A stretch of DNA of 64,000 nucleotides from Spirochaetota bacterium (GCA_016214035.1 JACRPF010000015.1:248001-312000), one strand, 5' to 3'; counted from the stretch's first letter, positions 16,717-25,456 are shown. Notes: a model not told the origin generated them from the sequence alone. Numbers and translations are program-made.

Positions 16717-18653
16717 GCGGTAACTTCCGTGCCGGCGGCATCGACAGCTATGGTCATGATGGTTTTATCGATGGCGTCAAATTCGGCATGCAGTTCGGCG
16801 CTGAGCTTTTTAATATCGGATGCGACACCGTCGAGCGCCTCTGCCGTTTCGCGTACCAGATGTATGTCGGATGATACCCGCGCGCATTCCTTCGTCTGAA
16901 CATCGAGCGCGAGCGATATGTTTCCTGTTTCGCGGACAAGCGCATCCATCTTTTCACTTATCGTCTTGGTGTCAGCATTCTGCGCGCCGATGGCCGCGAC
17001 GATCTCCTCGGTGATGCCTTTGAGTTTCATGGTGTTCCGGAGGATGTCCTCGTTGCCCGCGCTCTGCATGGCCACCGCTTCGGCCGTCTCCGTGACGCGT
17101 GCATGCGTGTCGGCGATATGCGACGAGATCCCTTCGAACGACGATTCAACACGCGTTCGTACCGCCGCTATCTCGCCGATGCTTCTGACAATCGTCGACA
17201 GGAGCGTTTCAATGTCCTCGGCGCCCTTGAGGCTGCTTGCGGCAAGGGTTGATATCTCATGCGCCACCACGCCGAAGCTTCTGCCGTAGACACCGGCTTT
17301 GGTCGCCTGAATCGATGCGTTGATGGAGAGTATGTTCGTTTTGTCGGCGATGCTTTTTACGAGCGATGCCGCCTCGGATATGCGTGTGGATAATTCCTGA
17401 ATGCCCTGAAGCCCCGCGAACGATGATGATACGCTGTTTTTGGCCTCAGCCGCGGCGTTCGTGAGCTGTGACGAGATGTCGAGGAGGTTCTGCATATTGG
17501 CACGTATCGATTCAATGGAGCGCGTAACCTCTTCGACGGATGCCGATGTCTCAAGCACCGACGCGCGCTGTTCCTCAACGCTTTTCGAAAGCACGGCGAA
17601 GGAAGCGAACAGCTGCTCCACCGCCGTTTTGCTCACATGCATAGCCTCGCGCTGGGCCACCGCCGCCGATTCGAGATTCCCGATGAGTTCGCGAAAGCGT
17701 GTACTGCCGTCCTCGGCTCCTTCAGACGCCTTCGCGGAATCAACCGCGTTTGCGGTGAGGTTGCCGCTCGCCTCGCGCATGCGTTTTTCAACTTCGGCGA
17801 GCCGCATGATGAGGTCGCGCAGTTTTACGATGACGTTGCGGTTGCGTCCGTAGACCTCGCGCATCTCCCGTTCCTGTTTCTCGGACTTCATGGCCGCGTC
17901 GATGAAATCGCGCAGCAGCGACGCCATGAAAAAGACGATGAGAAAGGTTATGCCCACGGTGAATCGCGAGAACGGTATGTGGTTCAGGGGGTCGATATTG
18001 TTTCCGTTCAGATAACCGAACATCATGTCGTCGAGCGCTCCGTAGATGGCGATGGCGAGTCCCGTGACGATGAATGCGAGCGAGCGGAACCGTTTATTGC
18101 GCACCATGTCGATGATGCACATCACGAGTCCGTAGATGATGAGCGGCCCGAGGAGGAGGTCGCGTATGGTGTAGAGCGGTCCCTTCATGCCGCGTCCGTG
18201 GTCCGATTCGCGCAGCATCCACGACGGGTGGCCTGTCGTCATCGACACGAAACTGTCCGGCACGGCGAATGCGGCGATGATATAGACGAACGCGACAGCG
18301 GCGCCGACGGTAGCCATGATGCGGTGTGTCCGCTTCCAGCCGGGTACGGGTGAGAGCACCACGCTCAGGAAGAACGGAAGCGCGAAGAGAAAACACGCGC
18401 CGGCGATCTGCTCGATGCGCTCGGCCTGTCTGCCCCATGACGCCTGGTGCAGCCATCCGCCAAACGTAAGGATGAGGCATTCACTGGCGACAAAAAGAAA
18501 TCCGAACAGAACGATGAAGACCATTGACAGATAGACGATGTTCCTGGTCCGTATGTAGATGTAAATAAACAGAAAGAGCCCCGTGAGCAGCGTGCCGCTG
18601 GCCACCGCAGGGTTGATGAACTCGAATGCATGCAGCGTGTTCGTGAATGTCAT
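16713..18653 (-). CDS. Membrane methyl-accepting chemotaxis-type signalling protein
   Basis: A 646-residue protein. Residues 1-~245 hold about seven hydrophobic segments; there is no large periplasmic sensor domain. A long coiled-coil signalling domain follows. The conserved hairpin tip is recognisable but altered: IADKTNILSINASIQATKAG then GRSFGVVAHEISTLA, where most receptors have AAIEAARAGE and VVADEVR. It should signal to a CheA/CheW-type complex if these contacts still work. No che genes are nearby. The start follows AAGGA, with a TTGACG/TATACT promoter at 18724-18751. It is first in the operon with the cyclophilin-like and kinase genes. Confidence 0.85.
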   Translation of the reverse strand: MTFTNTLHAFEFINPAVASGTLLTGLFLFIYIYIRTRNIVYLSMVFIVLFGFLFVASECLILTFGGWLHQASWGRQAERIEQIAGACFLFALPFFLSVVLSPVPGWKRTHRIMATVGAAVAFVYIIAAFAVPDSFVSMTTGHPSWMLRESDHGRGMKGPLYTIRDLLLGPLIIYGLVMCIIDMVRNKRFRSLAFIVTGLAIAIYGALDDMMFGYLNGNNIDPLNHIPFSRFTVGITFLIVFFMASLLRDFIDAAMKSEKQEREMREVYGRNRNVIVKLRDLIMRLAEVEKRMREASGNLTANAVDSAKASEGAEDGSTRFRELIGNLESAAVAQREAMHVSKTAVEQLFASFAVLSKSVEEQRASVLETSASVEEVTRSIESIRANMQNLLDISSQLTNAAAEAKNSVSSSFAGLQGIQELSTRISEAASLVKSIADKTNILSINASIQATKAGVYGRSFGVVAHEISTLAASSLKGAEDIETLLSTIVRSIGEIAAVRTRVESSFEGISSHIADTHARVTETAEAVAMQSAGNEDILRNTMKLKGITEEIVAAIGAQNADTKTISEKMDALVRETGNISLALDVQTKECARVSSDIHLVRETAEALDGVASDIKKLSAELHAEFDAIDKTIMTIAVDAAGTEVTA

Positions 18654-18723
18654 TGCGTTTTCCTTGAAGGATCACCGTGGTACGGGAGCGGCCCACCCGG
18701 CGGTCAATGCCCATCGGGTGAGG

Positions 18724-18751
18724 AGTATACCACGCCGCCGCACACCGTCAA
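18724..18751 (-). promoter_or_regulatory. Promoter of the methyl-accepting protein operon
   Basis: Minus-strand TTGACG (18751-18746), 16 bp, TATACT (18729-18724), about 70 nt upstream of the start at 18653. Confidence 0.7.
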
Positions 18752-18768
18752 GCGGAATACGCGCGATG

Positions 18769-19509
18769 CTATATGGTAAGGATGCGCTTCGCGTTATTGT
18801 AAAAGATATTCGCCTTATCCGCATCGCCGATACGCGAATATTCGACGCAGCCGATCATGTATCCGGGATCGAACCACGGAATATCGGTGCCGAACAGAAC
18901 TTTTTCGGAGCCCGCGATTCGTACCATGGTCTCGATGGACCCGCACAGGCTGCCGACGGCGCAGGTGTCGAGATACACGTTCGCATGATCGCGCGCCAGG
19001 CATGCAAACCGCTCATAATCGTGATAGCCGCTGTGTCCCAGGATGAAGGTGATGTCGGGATACTGTTTTGCAATTTTTTCACATTGCATGAAACCGCATA
19101 TGTTACCGCCCCAGGTGTGCGACAGGAGAACGAGACCGTATTTGTTGAGGTATTCTAGATACGGCGAATAGTTTTCTCCGTCGAGCGGATAGTCATGTAT
19201 CGACGGATGGAATTTGAATCCGATGAATCCGCGGTTTCTTACCTTCTCGAACCCGGCGATGTCGTTCTTGAAATCATCGGCGTAGTTCGGGTTGACCGCC
19301 CAGTAGCCGGCGAACCGTTTATCGGATTCATCGACCGCCCGCACGGTGCTGTCGTTCGCATGCGGCATATACAGCGCCTGATGTGAGGATATCGCCACCA
19401 GTTCAATCGCATGACGGTCCATCTCCGCAATCATGTCATTCGTGGTGCCGCGGAACATCGTGAATGAATTGACGGTGCCGTGATGCCCGTGCATGTCGAT
19501 TATTCTCAT
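18769..19509 (-). CDS. Amidohydrolase family TIM-barrel protein (second of pair)
   Basis: A 246-residue metal-dependent hydrolase of the amidohydrolase-2 type. It opens MRIIDMHGHHG, the first-strand HxH metal site, and carries IGFKFHPSIHDYPLDG, ITFILGHSGYHD (metal His) and VLFGTDIPWFDP (catalytic Asp). The family includes decarboxylases and lactonases; the substrate is unknown. The start at 19509 gives an ATGA overlap with the preceding amidohydrolase, and the longer in-frame extension has no features of a real N-terminus. It is last in the ROK-led operon. Confidence 0.85.
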   Translation of the reverse strand: MRIIDMHGHHGTVNSFTMFRGTTNDMIAEMDRHAIELVAISSHQALYMPHANDSTVRAVDESDKRFAGYWAVNPNYADDFKNDIAGFEKVRNRGFIGFKFHPSIHDYPLDGENYSPYLEYLNKYGLVLLSHTWGGNICGFMQCEKIAKQYPDITFILGHSGYHDYERFACLARDHANVYLDTCAVGSLCGSIETMVRIAGSEKVLFGTDIPWFDPGYMIGCVEYSRIGDADKANIFYNNAKRILTI

Positions 19510-20255
19510 AAACGCACCTCGCTGAGAATGCGATCGAGCGTTCCGTGTGCGATTTGCTCTTTCGATGCGTCGTCGATATCGAGTCTCCGTATCAGTTCGC
19601 AGGCGCCGCCGGGGGTTACGGCGGGATAATTGCTCCCGAACAGCAGGCGTGACGCGCCGAACCGTTTCGCCGTTTCCTGTATGGAGCCGCTTACACGGTT
19701 CTGACCGAGACAGAGGTTGAAGCGTTCGTAGCGTTCGAAGAGCGGCCATGTATACCGCTCAAGTCCCCACGAATTACCGTTACATGCTATGAACGTGAGC
19801 TGCGGAAAATCAGAAAGTAATTCGTCGGCTTTCTCATATGCGGGATAATTCGGGCACGGTATGAAAACCGGAATGCGGTTATCTTCACACGCCGACAGCG
19901 TGTCGCCGATGAATGTTTTGCGTATCGAATATGTCTTTGACGGGTCGATGTATATTCCCGCGATATTAGACCGCTTCATCGCGCCGGCAAGCTCCGCCGG
20001 TTTCGGGAATTCCCCGGTAGTATGCGGCAGATAATACCAAAGCGCGCGCAGACGGCTTTGCCCCGCCGCGAACGATGCAGCCGCACTATTACCGGTTTCG
20101 CTCAATCCCTCCTGTTCGGTGAGCCGCACCAGCGCCTTCGCAATGCCGAAATGGTCGAGCATTGCACGTGCCGCATCCGGTGTCGCCGTGTTGAACGGTG
20201 CCGGTTTCAGCGGTTCACCGAACATGATAGATGCGTCGTGGAACTGCAGTTTCAT
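19506..20255 (-). CDS. Amidohydrolase family TIM-barrel protein (first of pair)
   Basis: A 249-residue protein of the same superfamily as the following gene. It has KLQFHDASIMFG at the start, a central IAGIYIDPSKTY, LTFIACNGNSWGLERY where the paralogue has ILGHSGYHD, and RLLFGSNYPAVTPGGA near the end. The usual metal-binding histidines are largely replaced here (first-strand HDA instead of HxH), so it may be inactive or use a different chemistry. ATGA overlaps join it to the ROK gene upstream and the second amidohydrolase downstream. The two could form a heteromer. Confidence 0.75.
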   Translation of the reverse strand: MKLQFHDASIMFGEPLKPAPFNTATPDAARAMLDHFGIAKALVRLTEQEGLSETGNSAAASFAAGQSRLRALWYYLPHTTGEFPKPAELAGAMKRSNIAGIYIDPSKTYSIRKTFIGDTLSACEDNRIPVFIPCPNYPAYEKADELLSDFPQLTFIACNGNSWGLERYTWPLFERYERFNLCLGQNRVSGSIQETAKRFGASRLLFGSNYPAVTPGGACELIRRLDIDDASKEQIAHGTLDRILSEVRL

Positions 20256-21397
20256 GTAGTGCCTCCGAATGTGTTGATGCGATGCTCCATCGGAATGAGC
20301 GCGGCGCCGATGCATGCGGCGAGCAACGGCTCCTTGCCGGCGGCGATGGTGAGATGTTTGCTGTTTGATTCAAGTACCGTGAGGCGCACCGCCTGCTGCA
20401 GATCGTTCACCAGTCCCGGGTATACATCAATCATTCTCCCGCCGAAGCTCACCGCCTCGGGGTTCAGCACGTTCACGATGCCCGACAATGCCGCGGCTAT
20501 CGCTTCTGTCACCCGTTTGAAATCCGCCATTACCTGCGGATCGTTTTCGGCGATAGATCGTTTCAATATATCAATCGTCATTTTGGAAGGATCGTTGCCG
20601 CAGAGCATCGCGAGCGTTCCGCGCAGATTGCCGTCGCGCATCTGCTTTTCAAGTCTGCGCTGTACCATGGAAATCGTCGCGATGTTTTCAAGACAGCCCA
20701 CCTTGCCGCAGGTGCACGGACCCGCTTCCGCGGTGGAGAATACATGCCCGAATTCGCCGGCGGCGTGATTGGCGCCCTCGACCAGTGTGTTGTTGATGAA
20801 CAGCCCCGCCTGTATACCGGTGCCGATCATCACATGCATGCAGTTCTCATATGGTTTGAGCGTGCCGAAACGTTTTTCATATCCGGCGGCGGCATTTCCC
20901 GAGGTCGTGAGAAAGACCGGTTTTGAGATGCCCGCGGTACGGAATGAAAAGCCGTCCCAGGTGCGCTGATTGGCAAATATGAATATACGCTGCTCCGCCG
21001 CGTCGACAACCGCCGTGACGGCGATACCGACGGTGTCGGCATTGCGTTCGTATTTTTGTATCAGCGGCATGAGCTCGCGCGGATCACCCGGGGTGCGGAC
21101 TTCATCCAGTTTGGTGAATGAGCCGTCAGCGTAGAACATGCCGATGCGTGTCTGATATCCGCCGATATCAACGCCGAGCGCGGCATACCAGTCTTTCGTA
21201 AGCGTCAGCGCGACCTTTCTGCCTTTGTGATTGTCCGCTTCGCGTATGATTCCATCGCGTATCATCATTTCGACATATTTTGTCACCGTTGCCGAGGACA
21301 TATCGAGACGTTCGCTCATCTCGTAGCGCATGATACCGGGATTCAGAAATATTTCTTTTAAGAGTGCAAGATAATTGCTTCGAGCAAAGTTTCTCAT
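20252..21397 (-). CDS. ROK-family transcriptional repressor
   Basis: A 381-residue protein. Residues 1-~75 form a winged helix (GIMRYEMSERLDMSSATVTKYVEMMIRDGII). The rest is a sugar-kinase-like ROK domain with ALGVDIGGYQTRIG, GANHAAGEFGHV and the zinc motif GPCTCGKVGCLENIATI. It probably represses a sugar pathway and is released by a sugar or sugar phosphate. The start at 21397 (MRNFARSNYLALLKEIF) is typical of the family. It has no ribosome site but lies 8 nt after a TATATT -10 box, so the message is probably leaderless. An alternative ATG at 21424 lies inside the operator. Confidence 0.9.
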   Translation of the reverse strand: MRNFARSNYLALLKEIFLNPGIMRYEMSERLDMSSATVTKYVEMMIRDGIIREADNHKGRKVALTLTKDWYAALGVDIGGYQTRIGMFYADGSFTKLDEVRTPGDPRELMPLIQKYERNADTVGIAVTAVVDAAEQRIFIFANQRTWDGFSFRTAGISKPVFLTTSGNAAAGYEKRFGTLKPYENCMHVMIGTGIQAGLFINNTLVEGANHAAGEFGHVFSTAEAGPCTCGKVGCLENIATISMVQRRLEKQMRDGNLRGTLAMLCGNDPSKMTIDILKRSIAENDPQVMADFKRVTEAIAAALSGIVNVLNPEAVSFGGRMIDVYPGLVNDLQQAVRLTVLESNSKHLTIAAGKEPLLAACIGAALIPMEHRINTFGGTT

Positions 21398-21404
21398 GGA
21401 GATT

Positions 21405-21432
21405 AATATATAAAAAAAATGCATTAAGTCAA
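21405..21432 (-). promoter_or_regulatory. Promoter of the ROK operon (leaderless)
   Basis: Minus-strand TTGACT (21432-21427), 16 bp, TATATT (21410-21405). The start codon at 21397 is 8 nt beyond the -10 box. Confidence 0.65.
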
Positions 21433-21441
21433 CTTGACTAA
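21424..21441. promoter_or_regulatory. Palindromic operator between ROK and DegT genes
   Basis: AGTCAA (21427-21432), a central C, and TTGACT (21434-21439) form a perfect 13-bp inverted repeat, extended by TTA on the left and AA on the right. TTA...TAA half-sites of this type are used by ROK repressors such as XylR and NagC. Each half contains the -35 box of one of the two divergent promoters, so one bound repressor would block both. Confidence 0.7.
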
Positions 21442-21461
21442 CTAAAAATATGTATTATATT
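21434..21461 (+). promoter_or_regulatory. Promoter of the DegT aminotransferase gene
   Basis: TTGACT (21434-21439), 16 bp, TATATT (21456-21461). The leader is about 30 nt and contains AAGGAG before the ATG at 21499. Confidence 0.65.
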
Positions 21462-21498
21462 AAATTAACTTCGCAATGCAAACCAAAAGGAGCTATTT

Positions 21499-22692
21499 AT
21501 GTTTAAAATCGATGAAAAAGAGGTCGATGCCGTGGCGAATATCATCAAATCAGGAAAAATATTCAGGTATAATCCCGGCAGCTGCACCGAATTCCTTGAA
21601 AAGGAGTGGGCGGAAAAAATCGGTACCAAATACAGTCTGGCGACATCAAGCGGGACGGCATCGTTGATCTGTGCACTGGCGGCTCTGGGTATAGGGCCGG
21701 GCGATGAAGTCATCGTTCCGGGGTATACGTTTATCGCAACGGCTGCCGCGGTGCTTGCGGTTGGCGCGATTCCCATTCTCGCGGATGTGGACGAGACGCT
21801 CACGCTCGACGCCGCCGATGTGGAACGAAAGATATCGCCGTTCACGAAAGCGGTTATTCCCGTACACATGCAGGGTTTCCCGTGTAATATGGATGCGATA
21901 ATAGCTGTCGCAAAAAAGCATTCCCTGTCCGTTGTTGAAGACGCATGTCAGGCCGACGGAGGATCGTATAAAGGTAAACGTCTCGGGTCGATAGGCGATG
22001 CGGGCGCGAACTCGTTCAATTTTTTCAAGATCATCGGCGCGGGAGAGGGCGGGGCATTGGTAACGAACAATAAGGCTGTCTACGAACGCGCGGTGATTCA
22101 GCACGACTGCGGCAATACGTTTTTCACCGGTCGCGATATGAGCGTGAACCTTTTCATGGGCTGGAATTTCAGGATGAGCGATATACTCGCCGCCGTCATG
22201 CGCGTACAGGTTACGCGGCTTGACGGAATACTGTCATCACTGCGGAAGGAAAAGGCGTTCTTACGGGAATCGCTTGCGGCCGCGTCGTCGTTCCGCGTGA
22301 GTCCGTCGCATGATGAAGCCGGAGACTGCGGCACCACGCTCGCGCTCCTGTTCCCGTCCGGAACAGCGGCAGCGTCGTTCATCGATACGGTCAAGGCTGA
22401 TGGTGTCGGCGGAGCTCATTCACCCATCAACACCGGCAAACATGTCTACTCGAACTGGCAGGCTATCCTTGAGAAACAGGGTGCGCATCATCCCGACCGC
22501 AATCCCTATAAATTCGCACAACGCGAGATAACTTATACAAAGGATATGCTGCCGAATACACTCGATATACTCGCGCGTACGGTGTATGTACCGATGCATA
22601 TCGATCATTCGCTGGAGCAGCAGAACATCATGCTCAAGGCGATGCTTGCGGCGGATGGACAAGCACTGAACGCGGTCCGGAAAAGCGCCTAA
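21499..22692 (+). CDS. DegT/DnrJ/EryC1/StrS sugar aminotransferase
   Basis: A 397-residue PLP enzyme of the class that aminates keto-sugars. The PLP-binding lysine is Lys177 in NSFNFFKIIGAGEGGALVT. The ATSSGTASLICALAALGIGPGDEVIVPGYTF block and VVEDACQADGG (PLP-ring Asp) are standard. Some relatives act as dehydratases or regulators, but retention of the lysine argues for transamination. It is transcribed away from the ROK repressor across a shared operator. Together with the two amidohydrolases it suggests a sugar or inositol-like pathway with an amination step. The 57-bp gap to the convergent lyase gene shows no clear terminator. Confidence 0.92.
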   Translation: MFKIDEKEVDAVANIIKSGKIFRYNPGSCTEFLEKEWAEKIGTKYSLATSSGTASLICALAALGIGPGDEVIVPGYTFIATAAAVLAVGAIPILADVDETLTLDAADVERKISPFTKAVIPVHMQGFPCNMDAIIAVAKKHSLSVVEDACQADGGSYKGKRLGSIGDAGANSFNFFKIIGAGEGGALVTNNKAVYERAVIQHDCGNTFFTGRDMSVNLFMGWNFRMSDILAAVMRVQVTRLDGILSSLRKEKAFLRESLAAASSFRVSPSHDEAGDCGTTLALLFPSGTAAASFIDTVKADGVGGAHSPINTGKHVYSNWQAILEKQGAHHPDRNPYKFAQREITYTKDMLPNTLDILARTVYVPMHIDHSLEQQNIMLKAMLAADGQALNAVRKSA

Positions 22693-22750
22693 GGTGCAGC
22701 CTTCACTGAGTGCTGCGATATCGATTATATGCTGCTGAGCCGAAGCCCGC

Positions 22751-23494
22751 TTACCATTTACGCATCTTGATGTTTCGTATGCGCACCCGGTTCTCGGAGG
22801 CGATATCCTTATTGCGGTACATGCCCGTCTTGAAGTAATGCTGGAAGGCATTGTACATGTTGGGGCCGTTCGTGGTGATGCTGACGTTCCCCGGTGAAAC
22901 AGTGAGCGTTATAGAGCCGGTATTGTCCTGCGACCAGGTGATCTTTGCGGAGAATGAATACCATTGTTCCGTGGACACAGGGAAATGTCCCGCGGGTCCC
23001 TGCACGGTGCCGTACGTGAGCGCAATGGCACGGCTGCCGTTCGTCTGTCCGAAACCGAGCGATATGGGCGGACTGTGTGAAGGGAAATTGTCCCATGTCT
23101 GATTGAGATTTCTGTCGGGCTGGTCGTGCCATTGCGCGATAAGCCACCAGCGGTTCTGCGCGTCGGTCGGGAACGGATCGACCAGTTTCATATCCCAGGT
23201 GTATTCAATAGTATCGTGCGCAACGTAAGGATAATCGACGGCTATCTCGGCGCGTATGCCGTTGTTCTTGAGCGGCTGCGACGGGAGTATCCTGAACTCG
23301 ACCGCTTGCATACCGCCGTCAGTAACGAGTGCTATATTATCCTTAAGCGGCACTTCGATGCCCGCATACGGCACCGCCGCCGGATCAACAATGGCGGTGA
23401 TATATTCCGACGATGTGTTCGGATCGAACGGTGCCGGTCCGCAGGAAAGCATGCTGACGGCAGCGCAGACGATTGCTGTGATTCGTAGTACCAT
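22751..23494 (-). CDS. Putative polysaccharide lyase lipoprotein (heparin-lyase-I-like fold)
   Basis: A 247-residue protein with a lipoprotein signal (VCAAVSMLSC, lipobox Cys near residue 18 of the chosen start). The body has the jelly-roll layout of the Polysacc_lyase family (PF14099): IRAEIAVDYPY, YTWDMKLVDPF, WWLIAQWHDQPD, W.SFSAKITWS, and the terminal HYFKTGMYRNKD. It would cleave an acidic polysaccharide at the cell surface; the subsite residues cannot be judged here. The start at 23494 has no ribosome site but lies 7 nt after a perfect -10 box, pointing to a leaderless message. An upstream Met at 23518 lies inside the promoter. Confidence 0.75.
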   Translation of the reverse strand: MVLRITAIVCAAVSMLSCGPAPFDPNTSSEYITAIVDPAAVPYAGIEVPLKDNIALVTDGGMQAVEFRILPSQPLKNNGIRAEIAVDYPYVAHDTIEYTWDMKLVDPFPTDAQNRWWLIAQWHDQPDRNLNQTWDNFPSHSPPISLGFGQTNGSRAIALTYGTVQGPAGHFPVSTEQWYSFSAKITWSQDNTGSITLTVSPGNVSITTNGPNMYNAFQHYFKTGMYRNKDIASENRVRIRNIKMRKW

Positions 23495-23500
23495 GTTCTG

Positions 23501-23529
23501 ATTATATAATCGATGCATCAGTAGGTCAA
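23501..23529 (-). promoter_or_regulatory. Consensus promoter of the lyase gene (leaderless)
   Basis: Minus-strand TTGACC (23529-23524), 17 bp, TATAAT (23506-23501). The expected start site coincides with the A of the ATG at 23494. Confidence 0.75.
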
Positions 23530-23542
23530 TCGCGAGGTGCCG

Positions 23543-24304
23543 CTACACAACTTCGCTTGTCTCAAACGCCCAGGCCGCCGCGAGTACAAGCACCGCAGCA
23601 CTTATCGTACAGACGAGTACGCATATTCCGAGCGGAACCGATGATGAACCGATGATGAGCGCACGCATGCCCTCGATGCCGTACATGAGCGGGTCGGCGT
23701 ATGTCACCGCGCGTACCCATGCCGGCAGATTGGCTATCGGTGCGAAGGCGCCGGAGAGGAAGAGCAGCGGCATGATGAGAAAGTTCATGACGAGGCCGAA
23801 CCCCTGTTCGTCCTTCATGCGCGAAGCGAAGATGAGACCGATGGCGGTGAAGATGAACGATATGAGCATCATGAAACCCACGGCAGCCGGTATCACCCAG
23901 AGTGAAAAACGGAAGCCGAGAAATTGCGATGCGACAAGTATCATGAGCGCCTGAAACACGCCTATGGTCGCGCCGCTCACGATGCGCCCGATGACGATGG
24001 CCACACGCGAGACGGGAGCCACCATTATCTCTTTGAGGAAACCGAACTGCCTGTCCCAGAGCACTGAAAGTCCCGAGAACATGCCGCTGAAGAGCATGGT
24101 CATGCCGAGCATGCCGGGCACCAGAAACCCGAGATACGTAGTTCCCGCGGCGATGCCGGGTATCATCGCTCGTCCGAATCCGGCGCCGATGGACACAAGC
24201 AGAAAGAACGGTATGACGATATTGCCGATGATGCGCGACGGCGAGCGGAAGAACCGCTTCATGTCGCGGAGCCACATGACCGCTATTGCCTTAATGGTTC
24301 GCAT
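23543..24304 (-). CDS. ABC-2 type transporter permease
   Basis: A 253-residue membrane protein with six hydrophobic segments and the ABC-2 signature ending (FGLVMNFLIMPLLFLSGAFAPIANLPAWVRAVTYADPLMYGIEGMRAL). It pairs with the ATPase encoded just upstream. Family members export drugs or polymers or act in resistance; the substrate is unknown. The start at 24304 overlaps the ATPase stop by 14 nt and has an AAAGGA site inside that gene, which favours it over the longer in-frame start at 24340. Confidence 0.9.
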   Translation of the reverse strand: MRTIKAIAVMWLRDMKRFFRSPSRIIGNIVIPFFLLVSIGAGFGRAMIPGIAAGTTYLGFLVPGMLGMTMLFSGMFSGLSVLWDRQFGFLKEIMVAPVSRVAIVIGRIVSGATIGVFQALMILVASQFLGFRFSLWVIPAAVGFMMLISFIFTAIGLIFASRMKDEQGFGLVMNFLIMPLLFLSGAFAPIANLPAWVRAVTYADPLMYGIEGMRALIIGSSSVPLGICVLVCTISAAVLVLAAAWAFETSEVV

Positions 24305-25268
24305 CTTTCTTTCCTTTGCCAACGGCTGCGTCCGCTTCACGGATCGCCTTGCCGGTGAAATGCATGAACACGTCGTCGAGACTGGGTTTATGCATGGTTA
24401 CCGAGGAGACCGTTGCACCGGCCGCGGTCGCAAGCTTCATGATGTCGGGTATCCGCTTCTCGGCCGTCTGCATGGTGAGACGCACCGTATCCTCATGCTT
24501 CGACGACGAACGTATCCATTTCGTCACTTTGCAGCATGCGAGGAGTTTATCGGCTTTGTCTTCGACCAGAAGTTCCACTACGTCGCCGCCGAGCACATCC
24601 TTGAGCGCTTTCGGCGTGTCGAGCGCCACTATCTTCCCATGATCGATGATGAGTATGCGGTGTGCGAGAAAATCCGCTTCTTCCATATAATGAGTGGTGA
24701 GCATCATCGTGATGCCCGTTTCCGCGTTAAGCTTCTTCACATATTCCCAGATATGCCGCCGTGTCTGCGCGTCAAGACCGATGGTAGGCTCGTCGAGGAA
24801 AAGCACCTCGGGATGATGCATGAGTCCGCGCGCTATCTCCAGTCGGCGTTTCATGCCGCCGGAATACGCGTCCACTTTCTTATTCGCCTGATCGGTGAGT
24901 TCCACAAGCTCAAGTACTTCCTTCATCCGCGCTTTGCGTTCGGCGCTTTTCATGCCGTACATCATCGCGTGGAATGAGAGGTTCTCCGCACCGGTAAGCC
25001 GTCCGTCGAGCGCCGGCTCCTGGAACACTACGCCGATGGAGCGGCGCACCTGGTCGCGTTCTTTGCGTATGTCGTGACCCATGATGCTTGCTTTGCCGGA
25101 TGTGGGTTTGAGGAGTGTTGAGAGCACGTTTATCGTAGTGGTCTTTCCGGCTCCGTTGGGGCCGAGAAACCCGAATATCTCGCCTTTGGCAACGCTGAAC
25201 GATATCCCGTCCACCGCCACGGCTTTGCCGAATTTCCGTGTCAGTGTGTCTACTTCAATTGCATTCAT
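24291..25268 (-). CDS. ABC transporter ATP-binding protein (DrrA type)
   Basis: A 325-residue ATPase with Walker A GPNGAGKTTT, signature YSGGMKRRLEIA, Walker B VLFLDEPTIGLD and switch HYMEEADFLAHR. The extra C-terminal ~90 residues are usual for the daunorubicin-exporter (DrrA) branch. It energises the ABC-2 permease downstream. No ribosome site precedes the ATG at 25268, but TATATT lies 7 nt upstream, so it may also be leaderless; the -35 box is weak. Confidence 0.93.
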   Translation of the reverse strand: MNAIEVDTLTRKFGKAVAVDGISFSVAKGEIFGFLGPNGAGKTTTINVLSTLLKPTSGKASIMGHDIRKERDQVRRSIGVVFQEPALDGRLTGAENLSFHAMMYGMKSAERKARMKEVLELVELTDQANKKVDAYSGGMKRRLEIARGLMHHPEVLFLDEPTIGLDAQTRRHIWEYVKKLNAETGITMMLTTHYMEEADFLAHRILIIDHGKIVALDTPKALKDVLGGDVVELLVEDKADKLLACCKVTKWIRSSSKHEDTVRLTMQTAEKRIPDIMKLATAAGATVSSVTMHKPSLDDVFMHFTGKAIREADAAVGKGKKDANH

Positions 25269-25336
25269 AGATATAATATAACGTTTATTTTCATATAATA
25301 TTGCACGTAAGTCAGATCAGGGATACAGTCAACAAC

Positions 25337-25364
25337 GCAGGCGCGAATATATATTCGCGCCTGC
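25337..25364. repeat. Perfect 28-bp palindrome
   Basis: GCAGGCGCGAATAT followed directly by its exact reverse complement, with no spacer. G+C-rich outer arms surround an AT-rich centre. It could be a dimeric protein-binding site or a cruciform. It lies about 70 bp upstream of the ABC ATPase gene. Confidence 0.9.
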
Positions 25365-25386
25365 ACGCAAGGGCAGGATGCTCAAT

Positions 25387-25424
25387 AACTCATAGAGTCT
25401 ATAGTGGAAACTCTATGAGTTTTT
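25387..25424 (+). terminator. 12-bp stem with T-run
   Basis: AACTCATAGAGT (25387-25398) and ACTCTATGAGTT (25410-25421) enclose an 11-base loop and are followed by T residues on the plus strand. It looks like an intrinsic terminator in plus orientation, although no plus-strand gene ends here; it may be a relic or act on antisense transcription. Confidence 0.45.
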
Positions 25425-25456
25425 GGCATGAACTCAGTGAGTTTTGCTCACTATGA

